The notes below the pieces were generated by a model. The model saw only the letters and a list, made by a program, of their open reading frames with translations, was not told where the DNA came from and did not search any database. Of a stretch of 64,000 bases of DNA, positions 52,569 to 61,266 are shown one piece after another. The translations under genes and the position numbers were made by a program. The stretch comes from Bacteroidota bacterium (GTDB taxonomy: Bacteria > Bacteroidota > Bacteroidia > Chitinophagales > LD1): positions 81,177-145,176 of the forward strand of contig CANJLD010000010.1 of NCBI GenBank assembly GCA_947475165.1. Reading direction: 5' to 3'. The first letter of the stretch is position 1; every line of letters starts with the position of its first letter.

Positions 52569-53666
52569 TCAGTCTTTCAAACGCGCTATCATTAATTCTG
52601 CCGTGCGAGCAGACGCACCGGCATTGCCCAGTTTGCTTTGCAGTAAAGTATAACCGGTAAGTATTTTGTTTCTGCCTTCGGTGCATAGTAGAGTTTTTAA
52701 TTCCTGCACTAGCCGGTCTTTGTTTACATCGGCCTGTATCAGTTCTTCCAACACTTTAGTTCCGCATATCAGGTTTACGATACAGATAAAGCCTATGCTT
52801 TTATCAATAAGCGCGTTGATAATGTAATACGAAATCCAGTTTCCCTTATAGCAAATTACTTCCGGCACATTATACAATGCCGTTTCAAGCGTAGCCGTTC
52901 CCGAAGTAACAATAGCCGCAGTAGATTTACTCAACACTTCGTAGGTTTTATCCATCACCAGTTCCACTTTTGTATCGCCAATTATATTCCGGTAGAACTC
53001 CTCTCCTATTGCAGTCATACCGGTTACGGTAAATTTATAATCAGGAAATTCATCTATCACTTTTAAATACTCCGGCAACAAATAAGAAATCTCCTGCTTA
53101 CGGCTACCCGGTAAAAGAGCAATAGTGCTGTGCGGTTGTTTGTTTGATAATTGGTTATTGGTTATTGATAATTCATCAAGCAGCGGATGCCCTACAAAAT
53201 CAACCTCCACTCCATGCTTTGCATAAAACTCTTTCTCGAAAGGAAAGATGACAAACATCCGGTCAACGTATTTCTTCACCTTCTTTACTCTTCCCTTCTT
53301 CCACGCCCACAACTGCGGAGAGATGTAGTAGAATATCTTCAACCGGTTATCTTTCAGGAACTCGAACAAGCGAAAATTAAAACCGGGGTAATCAATCAGT
53401 ATCACCACATCGGGTTTATACGCCAGTATATCTTTTTTGCAGAAGGCAATATTGCCGAGAATGGTAGGCAGGTGTTTCACCACCTCAAAAAAACCCATAA
53501 AAGCAAGCTCACTGATGTGCTTTACCACCATGCCACCGGCAGCCTGCATTTTATCGCCACCCCAGCAGCGTATGTCAGCAGCGGCATCCTGCCGCTTTAA
53601 TTCTTTAATAAGATTAGAGCCGTGTAAATCGCCACTTGCCTCGCCTGCTATAATGTAATAGCGCAT
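52569..53666 (-). CDS. lpxB: Lipid-A-disaccharide synthase
   Basis: A 365-residue GT-B glycosyltransferase joining UDP-diacylglucosamine and lipid X into lipid A disaccharide on the inner membrane. It opens with YIIAGEASGDLHGSNLI, followed by FMGFFEVVKHLP, VVILIDYPGFNFRL, YYISPQLWAWKKGRVK, the LLPGSRKQEISYLLP donor loop and TSGTATLETALYNVPEVICYK, all standard. It shows that the organism makes lipopolysaccharide. It probably shares a transcript with the small membrane protein and surE upstream on the same strand. Confidence 0.95.
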   Translation of the reverse strand: MRYYIIAGEASGDLHGSNLIKELKRQDAAADIRCWGGDKMQAAGGMVVKHISELAFMGFFEVVKHLPTILGNIAFCKKDILAYKPDVVILIDYPGFNFRLFEFLKDNRLKIFYYISPQLWAWKKGRVKKVKKYVDRMFVIFPFEKEFYAKHGVEVDFVGHPLLDELSITNNQLSNKQPHSTIALLPGSRKQEISYLLPEYLKVIDEFPDYKFTVTGMTAIGEEFYRNIIGDTKVELVMDKTYEVLSKSTAAIVTSGTATLETALYNVPEVICYKGNWISYYIINALIDKSIGFICIVNLICGTKVLEELIQADVNKDRLVQELKTLLCTEGRNKILTGYTLLQSKLGNAGASARTAELMIARLKD

Positions 53667-53670
53667 GGGT

Positions 53671-54015
53671 TTATAACAGTTCTTTAATTAGGATGGCCAA
53701 CACAAACAGCATGGTAGTCACCATTACTCCGCGCGATGCGTTGTTGTAATCTTTCTTCACAAAAAAGAAAAACACAAAGCCGTTGAGCATACAGCACAGC
53801 GAAGAAATACGCATAAACGCCACCTGCGATTTCATAGTAGACAAAAACATGTGTGCAGTAAATTCTTCATGGTGGTTATACTTTGCATTCAGGAAAGTAA
53901 TCAGAAACACACCGCCTAAACCCAGCACCGGTACAATAAAAGCGGGAATTACACCTACCCAAAATTTATCCCATTTATAAAACGTGGGCGATGTGTTTAA
54001 ATATCTGTCAAGCAT
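53671..54015 (-). CDS. Small membrane protein of unknown function
   Basis: A 114-residue protein with three hydrophobic helices (VIPAFIVPVLGLGGVFLITFL, ISSLCCMLNGFVFFFFV, VMVTTMLFVLAILIKELL) and a conserved-looking N-terminal YKWDKFWVG. It ends four bases before lpxB starts and may assist it or simply be co-transcribed. Confidence 0.6.
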   Translation of the reverse strand: MLDRYLNTSPTFYKWDKFWVGVIPAFIVPVLGLGGVFLITFLNAKYNHHEEFTAHMFLSTMKSQVAFMRISSLCCMLNGFVFFFFVKKDYNNASRGVMVTTMLFVLAILIKELL

Positions 54016-54033
54016 TGCTATTTTGTTTATGTC

Positions 54034-54113
54034 GTCATTGCGAGGGAGGCTCTCCGAAGCAATCCCCTCTGCATAAAAAGGAGATTACTTCGCAGAGCCT
54101 CCCTCGCAATGAC
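54034..54113. repeat. Palindromic element, family 2, copy 2
   Basis: An 80-base palindrome with ends GTCATTGCGAGGGAGGCTCT and its complement, and inner GAAG.AATC/GATT.CTTC pairs. Same family as 44488-44568; here it lies between surE and the small membrane gene. Confidence 0.9.
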
Positions 54114-54118
54114 AGGCT

Positions 54119-54946
54119 TTACAAATTAAATTCCTCCTTACTCACACCCGGCACCGTTCCTTCATCGCTATTGGTAGTTATCAGTTTCCAGTTTTCTGTC
54201 AGAAATGGAACCACATCATGTGCTGTTAAATCGTGCAGCACCGGTACTACACTTACATAACCATTTGCCAAAGCAAACTCATCGGTGTCATGTCCCTGGT
54301 CGTAGTTTACAAACTTACCCGTTAGCCAGTAATAAGGCTTGCCGAAAGGGTCAATACGCTCAACGTATTCTTCCTCCCATTTTGCCCGTGCCTGTCGGCC
54401 AATTTTCATTCCTTTTATTTCGCTTAGCGGAAGTTTGGGAATGTTTACGTTGAGCAGACTGTATTTAGGCAATCCGTATTTTAAAAGATAAGCCGCCACC
54501 AGATGAGCGTAATGGGCGGCAGCAGTAAAATCCGCCTCTTCGCGGTAATCGCAAAGCGAAAAACCAACCGAAGGAACTCCTTCTAAACTGGCTTCCATAG
54601 CCGCACTCATCGTTCCCGAATAAATAATATTGATACTCGAATTGCTTCCATGATTAATACCGCTTACACATAAATCGGGCTTGCGGTGCAATACTTTATC
54701 TACGGCAAGTTTTACGCAATCAACCGGTGTGCCGCTGCACTTGTAGGCTTTAATATCGCCAAAAAGATGAACCGGTGTTAACCGCAAAGGCTTGCCGATA
54801 GTAATAGCATGTCCCATGCCCGATTGCGGACTGTCAGGTGCCACCACCACCACTTCTCCTAAGTTCTTTACAGCTTCTACCAGCGCTTTTATGCCTTGCG
54901 AGGTAACGCCATCATCGTTTACTACTAATATCCAAGGTTTGCTCAT
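54119..54946 (-). CDS. surE: 5'/3'-nucleotidase SurE
   Basis: A 275-residue acid phosphatase of the SurE family, which removes phosphate from nucleoside monophosphates and polyphosphate. The metal site is the N-terminal VNDDG motif, with VVAPDSPQSGMGHAIT (serine/phosphate loop), SGINHGSN and YSGTMSAAMEA. The last 20 residues (TTNSDEGTVPGVSKEEFNL) are a slightly long tail. Upstream is the lead of the divergent TPR gene. Confidence 0.92.
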   Translation of the reverse strand: MSKPWILVVNDDGVTSQGIKALVEAVKNLGEVVVVAPDSPQSGMGHAITIGKPLRLTPVHLFGDIKAYKCSGTPVDCVKLAVDKVLHRKPDLCVSGINHGSNSSINIIYSGTMSAAMEASLEGVPSVGFSLCDYREEADFTAAAHYAHLVAAYLLKYGLPKYSLLNVNIPKLPLSEIKGMKIGRQARAKWEEEYVERIDPFGKPYYWLTGKFVNYDQGHDTDEFALANGYVSVVPVLHDLTAHDVVPFLTENWKLITTNSDEGTVPGVSKEEFNL

Positions 54947-55048
54947 GGTGCTAAAATATCATTTAGGGAATAAAGTTATGTTCATTCATCCGTGTGTATT
55001 TCTTTCAATTAAACCCCACTTTTATATTTTTGGCGCAACCTGTAAGGT

Positions 55049-55531
55049 ATGAGTGAAAAGAAAAAAAATCCCGAAGCATCGCTTAAACTAAATTTAGCCA
55101 CAGTCATTGTGTTGCTGGTTGTTTTAATTCCGCTGCTGTATACTGTTGTAGTTAATTTGCAAAAGCCCAAGCCACAACCTGAGATTAAACCGTTGGAAGT
55201 TAGACGGACACATCTTGTTAATCCCGCTATCGCTATTCAAACAGCTTTACAAGTGGCAACTGCCAAACCTGATTATAGCACTTACATAGAGTTGGGACTG
55301 ACGTATTATAATGCACAGCAATACACAGAAAGCATTAAGGCATGGGAAAAAGCTTTGCAGTATAACCCCAAAGGTGATTTGGCTTACAACAATATTGCAG
55401 CCGCTTACGGTGCGCTAAAAAACTGGGATGCAGAAATTGAAGTTTGCAAACGCGCACTCGCCATCAACCCTAAGTTAGAACTGGCAAAACGTAATTTGGA
55501 CTGGGCAACAAAAATGAAAAACACTAAATAA
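55049..55531 (+). CDS. Membrane-anchored TPR protein
   Basis: A 160-residue protein with one transmembrane helix (residues 16-36), then about two TPR units (YIELGLTYYNAQQYTESIKAWEKALQYNP; AYNNIAAAYGALKNWDAEIEVCKRALAINP, read in parts). The last helix ends LELAKRNLDWATKM, the same ending as the next gene (YSLAQGNLKWATDNL), so this looks like a cut-down relative of that protein's C-terminus. It probably acts with it; the genes are 11 bases apart. Confidence 0.75.
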   Translation: MSEKKKNPEASLKLNLATVIVLLVVLIPLLYTVVVNLQKPKPQPEIKPLEVRRTHLVNPAIAIQTALQVATAKPDYSTYIELGLTYYNAQQYTESIKAWEKALQYNPKGDLAYNNIAAAYGALKNWDAEIEVCKRALAINPKLELAKRNLDWATKMKNTK

Positions 55532-55542
55532 ATTTTCAGCAA

Positions 55543-57555
55543 ATGACCGACCGGTTAAAACTTATTCTCCTTTCTGTATTGCTGCTTGCAGCTATCATCA
55601 TCACTTACTCCAATCACTGGCAGAACGCTTTCCACTTCGATGATTCGCACGCGGTGCAGAACAACGTTTACATTCAGAACATCGATAACATCCCCTTGTT
55701 TTTTAAAGATGCTTCTACGTTCAGTTCAAAGCCATCGAACGCTTCTTACCGCCCTATAGTTTCCACCACACTGGCACTGGATTATTATTTAGGCAAGGGA
55801 TTAAACCCGGTTTACTTTCACCTTTCTACTTTCATTCTCTTTTTGTTGCAGGGTGTGCTCATGTTCTTCTTCTTCGTCAAAATGCTGAATGCTGTTTCAG
55901 CCAACACCCCTAATAAATTCATTTCTCTTTTTGCGGTTGCTTTTTACATGCTGCATCCGTCATTGGCAGAAACGGTTAACTACATCATCGCGCGGTCTGA
56001 TAGTATTTCTACGCTATTTGTAGTGCTGGCGTTTGTGGTGTATCAGTATTCTGCTGCTTCGCGCAGATATTACTTGTATCTCATTCCTGTATTCATAGGT
56101 GCGCTTGCCAAACCAACTACTATCATGTTCGCTCCAATGCTGATAGTGTATCATATTTTGTTTGAGCAGAAGAAAGATTTATTTGCCGTTGCAAAAATGG
56201 AATGGAAGAAGCTTTTATTTATCGCTGTTCCTTCCTTCATTATAGTGCTTGTTGCTTACTTTTTTATTAAGCGTATGGAAGTTTCGTGGACTCCCGGTGG
56301 TTATTCTTTCTTCAATTACTTTATTACGCAACCGTTTATTTTAGTTCATTACATCTCTCAGTTTTTCGTACCTACCCAATTAAGTGCCGACACTGATTGG
56401 TCGCCCTTCCAAAGCCTTGCAGAACCAAAAGCTATTATTGGTTTCCTCTTTTTAGGAGCAATGATTTTCTCCATCTTCTACCTGTCGCGCTTTCAAAAAT
56501 GGAGACCGGTTGCATTTGGCTTAGCTTGGTTCTTATTGGCCTTGGTTCCTACCGCATTGGTTCCGTTGGCAGAAGTAATGAACGACCACCGCCTGTTCTA
56601 TCCTTATGTAGGCTTATCCATTGCTGTAATGTGGGCCATTTATTTGTTGTTCGAAAACTATCTAAAGAAAGTTCCTTCACCGGTGCAGTTTGCAGTATTG
56701 CTCTTGCTCCTTTGCGGTTATTCATACGGTACTTATCAGCGTAACGAAGTTTGGCGCACCGAAGAAACTCTATGGAAAGATGTAAGCATAAAAAGCCCGA
56801 AGAACGGAAGAGGCTTAATGAATTACGGATTAGTGTTTATGGGAAGAGGCTCTTACGATACTGCCAGCTACTACTACACAAAAGCATTGGAGTATTGTCC
56901 GAACTATTCTTTTCTACATGTAAATATTGCAGTCCTCAAAAGTTCAGTTGGCGATAAACAGGGGGCAGAAGAATATTTAAAAAAAGGAATTGCGGCCGGA
57001 AGTGGCGAAGCAGGTAACTATTATTTCTATGCGCGTTTCTTAAAAGATAACGGACGTCAAAGCGAAGCCATTGACAACCTTTACCGGTGCATCCGGTTAG
57101 TGGATGCGCGCATGGATGCGCGTTATATGCTTATTCCTTTGCTGTATGAGCAAAATCGTTTGGAAGAATTAAAAATAGTAGCAGAGCGTACGCTCGAACT
57201 TTCGCCCGGTGATGCTACTGCGGCTGCTTATTTAAAAATGGCCAACACCGGTAAATCAAAACTACAGGTAGAAGAAGAAGCCAGCGTAAACTACAAAACA
57301 CCGGAAGAGTTTTTGAACCTGAGTTTGATGTATTACAACGCTGCCGATTACCCAAAATGTATTAGTGCTGCACAAAAAGCATTAGCACTAAAACCTGATT
57401 ATGCCGAAGCTTACAACAATATTTGCTCTGCCAATAACGCAATGGGTAAATTTGCAGAAGGTGCAAAAGCTTGCGAAGCCGCATTGAAAATAAAACCCGG
57501 TTATTCATTAGCGCAGGGAAATTTGAAATGGGCAACGGATAACTTGAAGAAATAA
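55543..57555 (+). CDS. TMTC-like GT-C membrane glycosyltransferase with TPR tail
   Basis: A 670-residue protein. Residues 1-400 have about ten membrane helices in the GT-C pattern, with the catalytic acidic pair in the first external loop (FHFDDSHAVQNN). SYRPIVSTTLALDYYLGKGLNPVYFHLST and HPSLAETVNYIIARSD are the other hallmarks shared with TMTC and PMT-type O-mannosyltransferases. Residues 410-670 are TPR repeats. It may transfer a lipid-linked sugar to exported proteins. No acceptor is known here. Confidence 0.8.
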   Translation: MTDRLKLILLSVLLLAAIIITYSNHWQNAFHFDDSHAVQNNVYIQNIDNIPLFFKDASTFSSKPSNASYRPIVSTTLALDYYLGKGLNPVYFHLSTFILFLLQGVLMFFFFVKMLNAVSANTPNKFISLFAVAFYMLHPSLAETVNYIIARSDSISTLFVVLAFVVYQYSAASRRYYLYLIPVFIGALAKPTTIMFAPMLIVYHILFEQKKDLFAVAKMEWKKLLFIAVPSFIIVLVAYFFIKRMEVSWTPGGYSFFNYFITQPFILVHYISQFFVPTQLSADTDWSPFQSLAEPKAIIGFLFLGAMIFSIFYLSRFQKWRPVAFGLAWFLLALVPTALVPLAEVMNDHRLFYPYVGLSIAVMWAIYLLFENYLKKVPSPVQFAVLLLLLCGYSYGTYQRNEVWRTEETLWKDVSIKSPKNGRGLMNYGLVFMGRGSYDTASYYYTKALEYCPNYSFLHVNIAVLKSSVGDKQGAEEYLKKGIAAGSGEAGNYYFYARFLKDNGRQSEAIDNLYRCIRLVDARMDARYMLIPLLYEQNRLEELKIVAERTLELSPGDATAAAYLKMANTGKSKLQVEEEASVNYKTPEEFLNLSLMYYNAADYPKCISAAQKALALKPDYAEAYNNICSANNAMGKFAEGAKACEAALKIKPGYSLAQGNLKWATDNLKK

Positions 57556-57576
57556 ACCGGAGGTTAAATCCGAACA

Positions 57577-58593
57577 TTGAACAATCAAAAAAAAGTTGCG
57601 GTAGTTATTCTTAGCTGGAACGGAAAGAAATTTCTGGAGCAGTTTCTTCCATCAATAGTACAACACACCTCACCTGAACTTTGCGAAATAATAGTTGCAG
57701 ACAACTGCTCATCTGATGATTCCATTCAGTTTGTAAAAGCGAATTATCCAAACATTCGCATTATTCAAAACACTCGCAATGCCGGTTATGCAGGCGGTTA
57801 TAATGATGCACTAAAGCATGTAGATGCAAAGTATTATGTGTTATTGAATCAGGATATTGAAGTAACCGAAAACTGGGTAGAGCGCGTAGTAGAAGAAATG
57901 GAGCACGATGAAAACATTGCTGCCGCCCAACCCAAGCTTCGCGATTATTACAAGCGCGAATATTTTGAATATGCTGGTGCAAGTGGCGGCTACTTAGATA
58001 GAAACAGTTATGCTTTTTGCCGGGGAAGAATTTTCAATACACTGGAAAAAGATGAAGGACAGTATGATGATGTAAAAGAAATTTTCTGGGCAACCGGTGC
58101 CTGTTTATTTGTGCGCTCTGAGGTTTACTGGAAAGCCGGTGCGCTTGATGAAAATTTCTTTGCCCATCAGGAAGAGATTGATTTGTGCTGGCGCATGAAG
58201 AATATGGGCTATAAAATTATCGTGGCACCGTCTTCGGTAATTTATCATGTAGGCGGTGGCAGTTTACCGCAAGGCAATCCGCGAAAAACTTATCTGAATT
58301 TCCGCAACAACCTAATGATGATGTTCAAGAACCTTTCTCCATCATCTCTACTATTTAAAATGCTTTGGCGTTTTATTTTAGATGGAGTAGCAGCTTTTCA
58401 TAGTGTTATGAAGAACAGAAATTTTCAAGACTTAGTCGCTATTCTTAAAGCTCATTTTTCTTTTTATGCCGCTATTCCTTCGCTTATCAAGAAGAGAAAA
58501 CAAATCCCTCATCCCTCATCTGCTCACTTAACGGATGTAAATATTCTGGTTCAATATTTTTTTAAGGGAAAGAAGAAATACAGCGAATTATAA
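57577..58593 (+). CDS. Family 2 glycosyltransferase
   Basis: A 338-residue GT-A enzyme of the rhamnosyltransferase-like GT2 group: VVILSWNGKKFLEQFLPS, ADNCSSDDSIQFV, NAGYAGGYNDAL, the DXD-like LLNQDIEV, then GACLFVRSEVYWKAGALDENFFAHQEEIDLCWR. The start is TTG 57577, chosen because the conserved first strand begins eight residues later and a GGAGGT Shine-Dalgarno lies 12 bases upstream, unusual in this window. It is 21 bases after the GT-C gene and probably works with it in surface glycosylation. Confidence 0.88.
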   Translation: MNNQKKVAVVILSWNGKKFLEQFLPSIVQHTSPELCEIIVADNCSSDDSIQFVKANYPNIRIIQNTRNAGYAGGYNDALKHVDAKYYVLLNQDIEVTENWVERVVEEMEHDENIAAAQPKLRDYYKREYFEYAGASGGYLDRNSYAFCRGRIFNTLEKDEGQYDDVKEIFWATGACLFVRSEVYWKAGALDENFFAHQEEIDLCWRMKNMGYKIIVAPSSVIYHVGGGSLPQGNPRKTYLNFRNNLMMMFKNLSPSSLLFKMLWRFILDGVAAFHSVMKNRNFQDLVAILKAHFSFYAAIPSLIKKRKQIPHPSSAHLTDVNILVQYFFKGKKKYSEL

Positions 58594-58595
58594 AA

Positions 58596-58630
58596 CAACA
58601 ATGCCACGGTGTAAAACCGTGGCATTGTTG
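58596..58630. terminator. Bidirectional terminator
   Basis: 14-bp perfect stem CAACAATGCCACGG with a 7-base loop between the convergent GT2 and TlpA genes. Confidence 0.9.
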
Positions 58631-58650
58631 TAATTCATTCTGTTAATTAT

Positions 58651-59796
58651 TTACTTAAGTATTTCAGCAATCTTTTCGTCCAGCGCTACACCGCGAAGAT
58701 TAGTAGCAACAATTTTTCCATCGCGGTCAATTAAAAATGCTGCAGGAATGCCCTGCACATTGTAAGTAGCAGCCGCTGCCGAATTCCAGAATTTCAAATC
58801 GCTTACCTGAGCTTCCCATGGCATACCCAATGCCTTAATAGAATTAACCCATGCATCTTTTGTTTTATCAAGCGATACACTGTAAACTGTAAAGCCTCTG
58901 TCTTTATATTTCTTGTAAGCAGCAACAACATTCGGCATTTCCATACGGCACGGTCCACACCACGAAGCCCAGAAATCTATAAGCACCACTTTACCCTTCA
59001 ATGATGAAAGCTTAATGTTCTTTCCGTTCGGGTCGGGTAAATCAATTTCCGGTGCCTGCTTCCCAACACTTACATCCTGCGCCTGTGGACGAGGTTGATT
59101 TTGTTCTTTCACCTGTTGTTCGTACTTAGTATATATATCGCGGAACTCTTTAGTGTAAGATGACTTAGGTATTTCTTTTTCCAACCGTTGAATAATGGTC
59201 AGGTTCTCTTTTGGAAATTTATCTATTGGTCCGTTGGTTACATAAAACAAAGCCACCAGCGGGCTCTTTGCTGTTACTGAGCTATCGCGAATCATGCCTT
59301 CGTATTTCATGGCTACCATCTGCAATTGCTGCTGCACATACATCATAGTGTCCTGCGAAACACCCATCTGTCCATACATTTGATACGCCTGATTCCAGCC
59401 CTGCAAATCGCGCTGCGTATTTCCAAGCAATTTGAATGCTGCCTGAAATTCACCATCCTGTTTGCCACCGGTTATTTTAAATGTTTCCTGTGCAGTAGGG
59501 TCAATTTCTACTTTGAATTGTGCCGGTTCAAGTAAGAAAAGAAAAAATGTTTTAGCATCTAACCTCAAGCGGTAGAATCCTGCTTCAGAAACGCCTTCCA
59601 TTTTGAATCCTCCCTTCTCATCTATAACTGCTGAGTCTACAGAAGTGATAGCCTGCAAGCCAAGCTTTTCAAGAATAATAGATTTAGAGGCGTGGTTTTT
59701 AACCGTTCCCTGAATAGAATATTTATCGCTGCCCCCTGCCAGATTACAAGAAGAGAAAGAAATTAGAAGCAGAAGAATGCTTAGTAGTTTGCGCAT
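58651..59796 (-). CDS. Thioredoxin-like lipoprotein (DUF4369-TlpA)
   Basis: A 381-residue lipoprotein: leader MRKLLSILLLLISFSSC with lipobox SFSSC, an N-terminal DUF4369 beta domain (YSIQGTVKNHASKSIILEKL), a helical linker of about 120 residues, then a TlpA/ResA-like thioredoxin domain with active site WCGPC in VLIDFWASWCGPCRMEM and cis-proline loop GIPAAFLID. It should reduce or exchange disulfides in the periplasm, facing from the membrane. This domain pair is typical of Bacteroidota. Confidence 0.88.
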   Translation of the reverse strand: MRKLLSILLLLISFSSCNLAGGSDKYSIQGTVKNHASKSIILEKLGLQAITSVDSAVIDEKGGFKMEGVSEAGFYRLRLDAKTFFLFLLEPAQFKVEIDPTAQETFKITGGKQDGEFQAAFKLLGNTQRDLQGWNQAYQMYGQMGVSQDTMMYVQQQLQMVAMKYEGMIRDSSVTAKSPLVALFYVTNGPIDKFPKENLTIIQRLEKEIPKSSYTKEFRDIYTKYEQQVKEQNQPRPQAQDVSVGKQAPEIDLPDPNGKNIKLSSLKGKVVLIDFWASWCGPCRMEMPNVVAAYKKYKDRGFTVYSVSLDKTKDAWVNSIKALGMPWEAQVSDLKFWNSAAAATYNVQGIPAAFLIDRDGKIVATNLRGVALDEKIAEILK

Positions 59797-59814
59797 GTAG
59801 TTTTGTTTATTGTT

Positions 59815-61266
59815 TTATGATTCAAGTTTATCGGTTACTATTTTGTTTGTCAATTTCGGGTCTGCTTTACCTTTAGAGAGTTTCATTACTTCTCCTACAA
59901 ATAAACCTAACAAACCTTTTTTGCCCGCGCGATATTCAGCAACTTTTTTGGGATATTTAGCAATTACTTCGTCTATCAATCCGGCAATCATTCCTTCATC
60001 GCTGCTTTGAAGGAGGTTTAACTCTTCCGCAATCTTCAGCGGGTCTTTACCGGTATCCACTAAAACAGGAAATATTTGTGATGAAGCAACCGAGAAATTT
60101 GTTTTGCCTTCATCAATCAAAGCAATCAACTTGGCAATGCTACTTGGCAAAACCTTGAAATCTTTGATTGCTATTCCATGCTCGTTTAAAGAATTTTTAA
60201 CTGGACCTAATATCCAGTTAGAAGCGGCTTTGTAATTCTTTGTTTCAGCAAGTAAACGGTTGAAGTATTCTGCCATTTCCTTTTCATCGGTAATAATGCG
60301 CGCATCGTATTCCGGCAAACCGTATTGCTCCATGTATTCCAACTTCAATTGATTTGGAAGCTTTGGCATGTGTGCCTTTACATTGGCAATGTATTCGTCC
60401 GTAACATAAACAGGTGGCAAATCAGGTTCGGGGATATAGCGGTAATCGTGCGCGTGTTCTTTGCTGCGCTGAGAAAGCGTTACGCCTTTTACTGCATCAA
60501 ATCCTCTTGTTTCCTGCACCATCTTCTCTCCTGCTTCCAATGCGTCTATCTGGCGGATAAATTCAAATTCAATAGCGCGCTTTACGTTACGCATACTGTT
60601 CATGTTCTTTACTTCGCTGCGAGGGTTCAAAACATTTGAACCTTTTAAACGGACAGAAATATTGGCATCGCAACGCATGCTTCCTTCTTCCATATTCCCA
60701 TCGCAAATACCAAGATAGCGAACGAGCTTTTGAATTTCATTCAGGTAAGACATGGCTTCGTCACCGCTTCTTACATCCGGTTCAGAAACTATTTCAATTA
60801 ACGGAACTCCTGCACGATTCAAATCTACGAGCGTAAAATACGGGTCAATATCGTGAATAGACTTACCTGCATCTTCCTCTAAGTGAATTCGCGTGAGATT
60901 TATTTTAGTCTTAACGCCATTCGTTTCCACTTCCACAAATCCACCGGTGCAGATAGGAGTTTTGTCTTGTGTAATTTGATAGCCCTTTGGCAAATCGGCA
61001 TAGAAATAATTCTTTCGCGCAAACTGATTCTCGTAACGAATTTGGCATTGTGTTGCCAAACCAATTTTAACAGCAGACTCAATTGCCGTTTCGTTTACCA
61101 TTGGCAAAGTTCCTGGATGACCAAGTGACAACACACTCACATGCGTATTAGGGGAACCGCCAAACTCGGCAGAATCGCCACAATACATTTTACTATGCGT
61201 GGAAAGCTGCGCGTGAACTTCGAGCCCAACTACTACCTCGTATTTACTGTATTTATCGTCCGACAT
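59815..61266 (-). CDS. gatB: Asp/Glu-tRNA amidotransferase subunit B
   Basis: A 483-residue GatB, the kinase/tRNA-binding subunit of GatCAB, which turns misacylated Glu-tRNA(Gln) or Asp-tRNA(Asn) into the correct Gln or Asn form. N-terminal VVGLEVHAQLSTHSKMYC holds the cradle domain; PLIEIVSEPDVRS and GNMEEGSMRCDANIS are the phosphoryl and metal sites. The helical tail and YqeY-type domain end the protein. It starts the base after the alaS stop, so the two are translationally adjacent. GatA and GatC are not in the window. Confidence 0.95.
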   Translation of the reverse strand: MSDDKYSKYEVVVGLEVHAQLSTHSKMYCGDSAEFGGSPNTHVSVLSLGHPGTLPMVNETAIESAVKIGLATQCQIRYENQFARKNYFYADLPKGYQITQDKTPICTGGFVEVETNGVKTKINLTRIHLEEDAGKSIHDIDPYFTLVDLNRAGVPLIEIVSEPDVRSGDEAMSYLNEIQKLVRYLGICDGNMEEGSMRCDANISVRLKGSNVLNPRSEVKNMNSMRNVKRAIEFEFIRQIDALEAGEKMVQETRGFDAVKGVTLSQRSKEHAHDYRYIPEPDLPPVYVTDEYIANVKAHMPKLPNQLKLEYMEQYGLPEYDARIITDEKEMAEYFNRLLAETKNYKAASNWILGPVKNSLNEHGIAIKDFKVLPSSIAKLIALIDEGKTNFSVASSQIFPVLVDTGKDPLKIAEELNLLQSSDEGMIAGLIDEVIAKYPKKVAEYRAGKKGLLGLFVGEVMKLSKGKADPKLTNKIVTDKLES

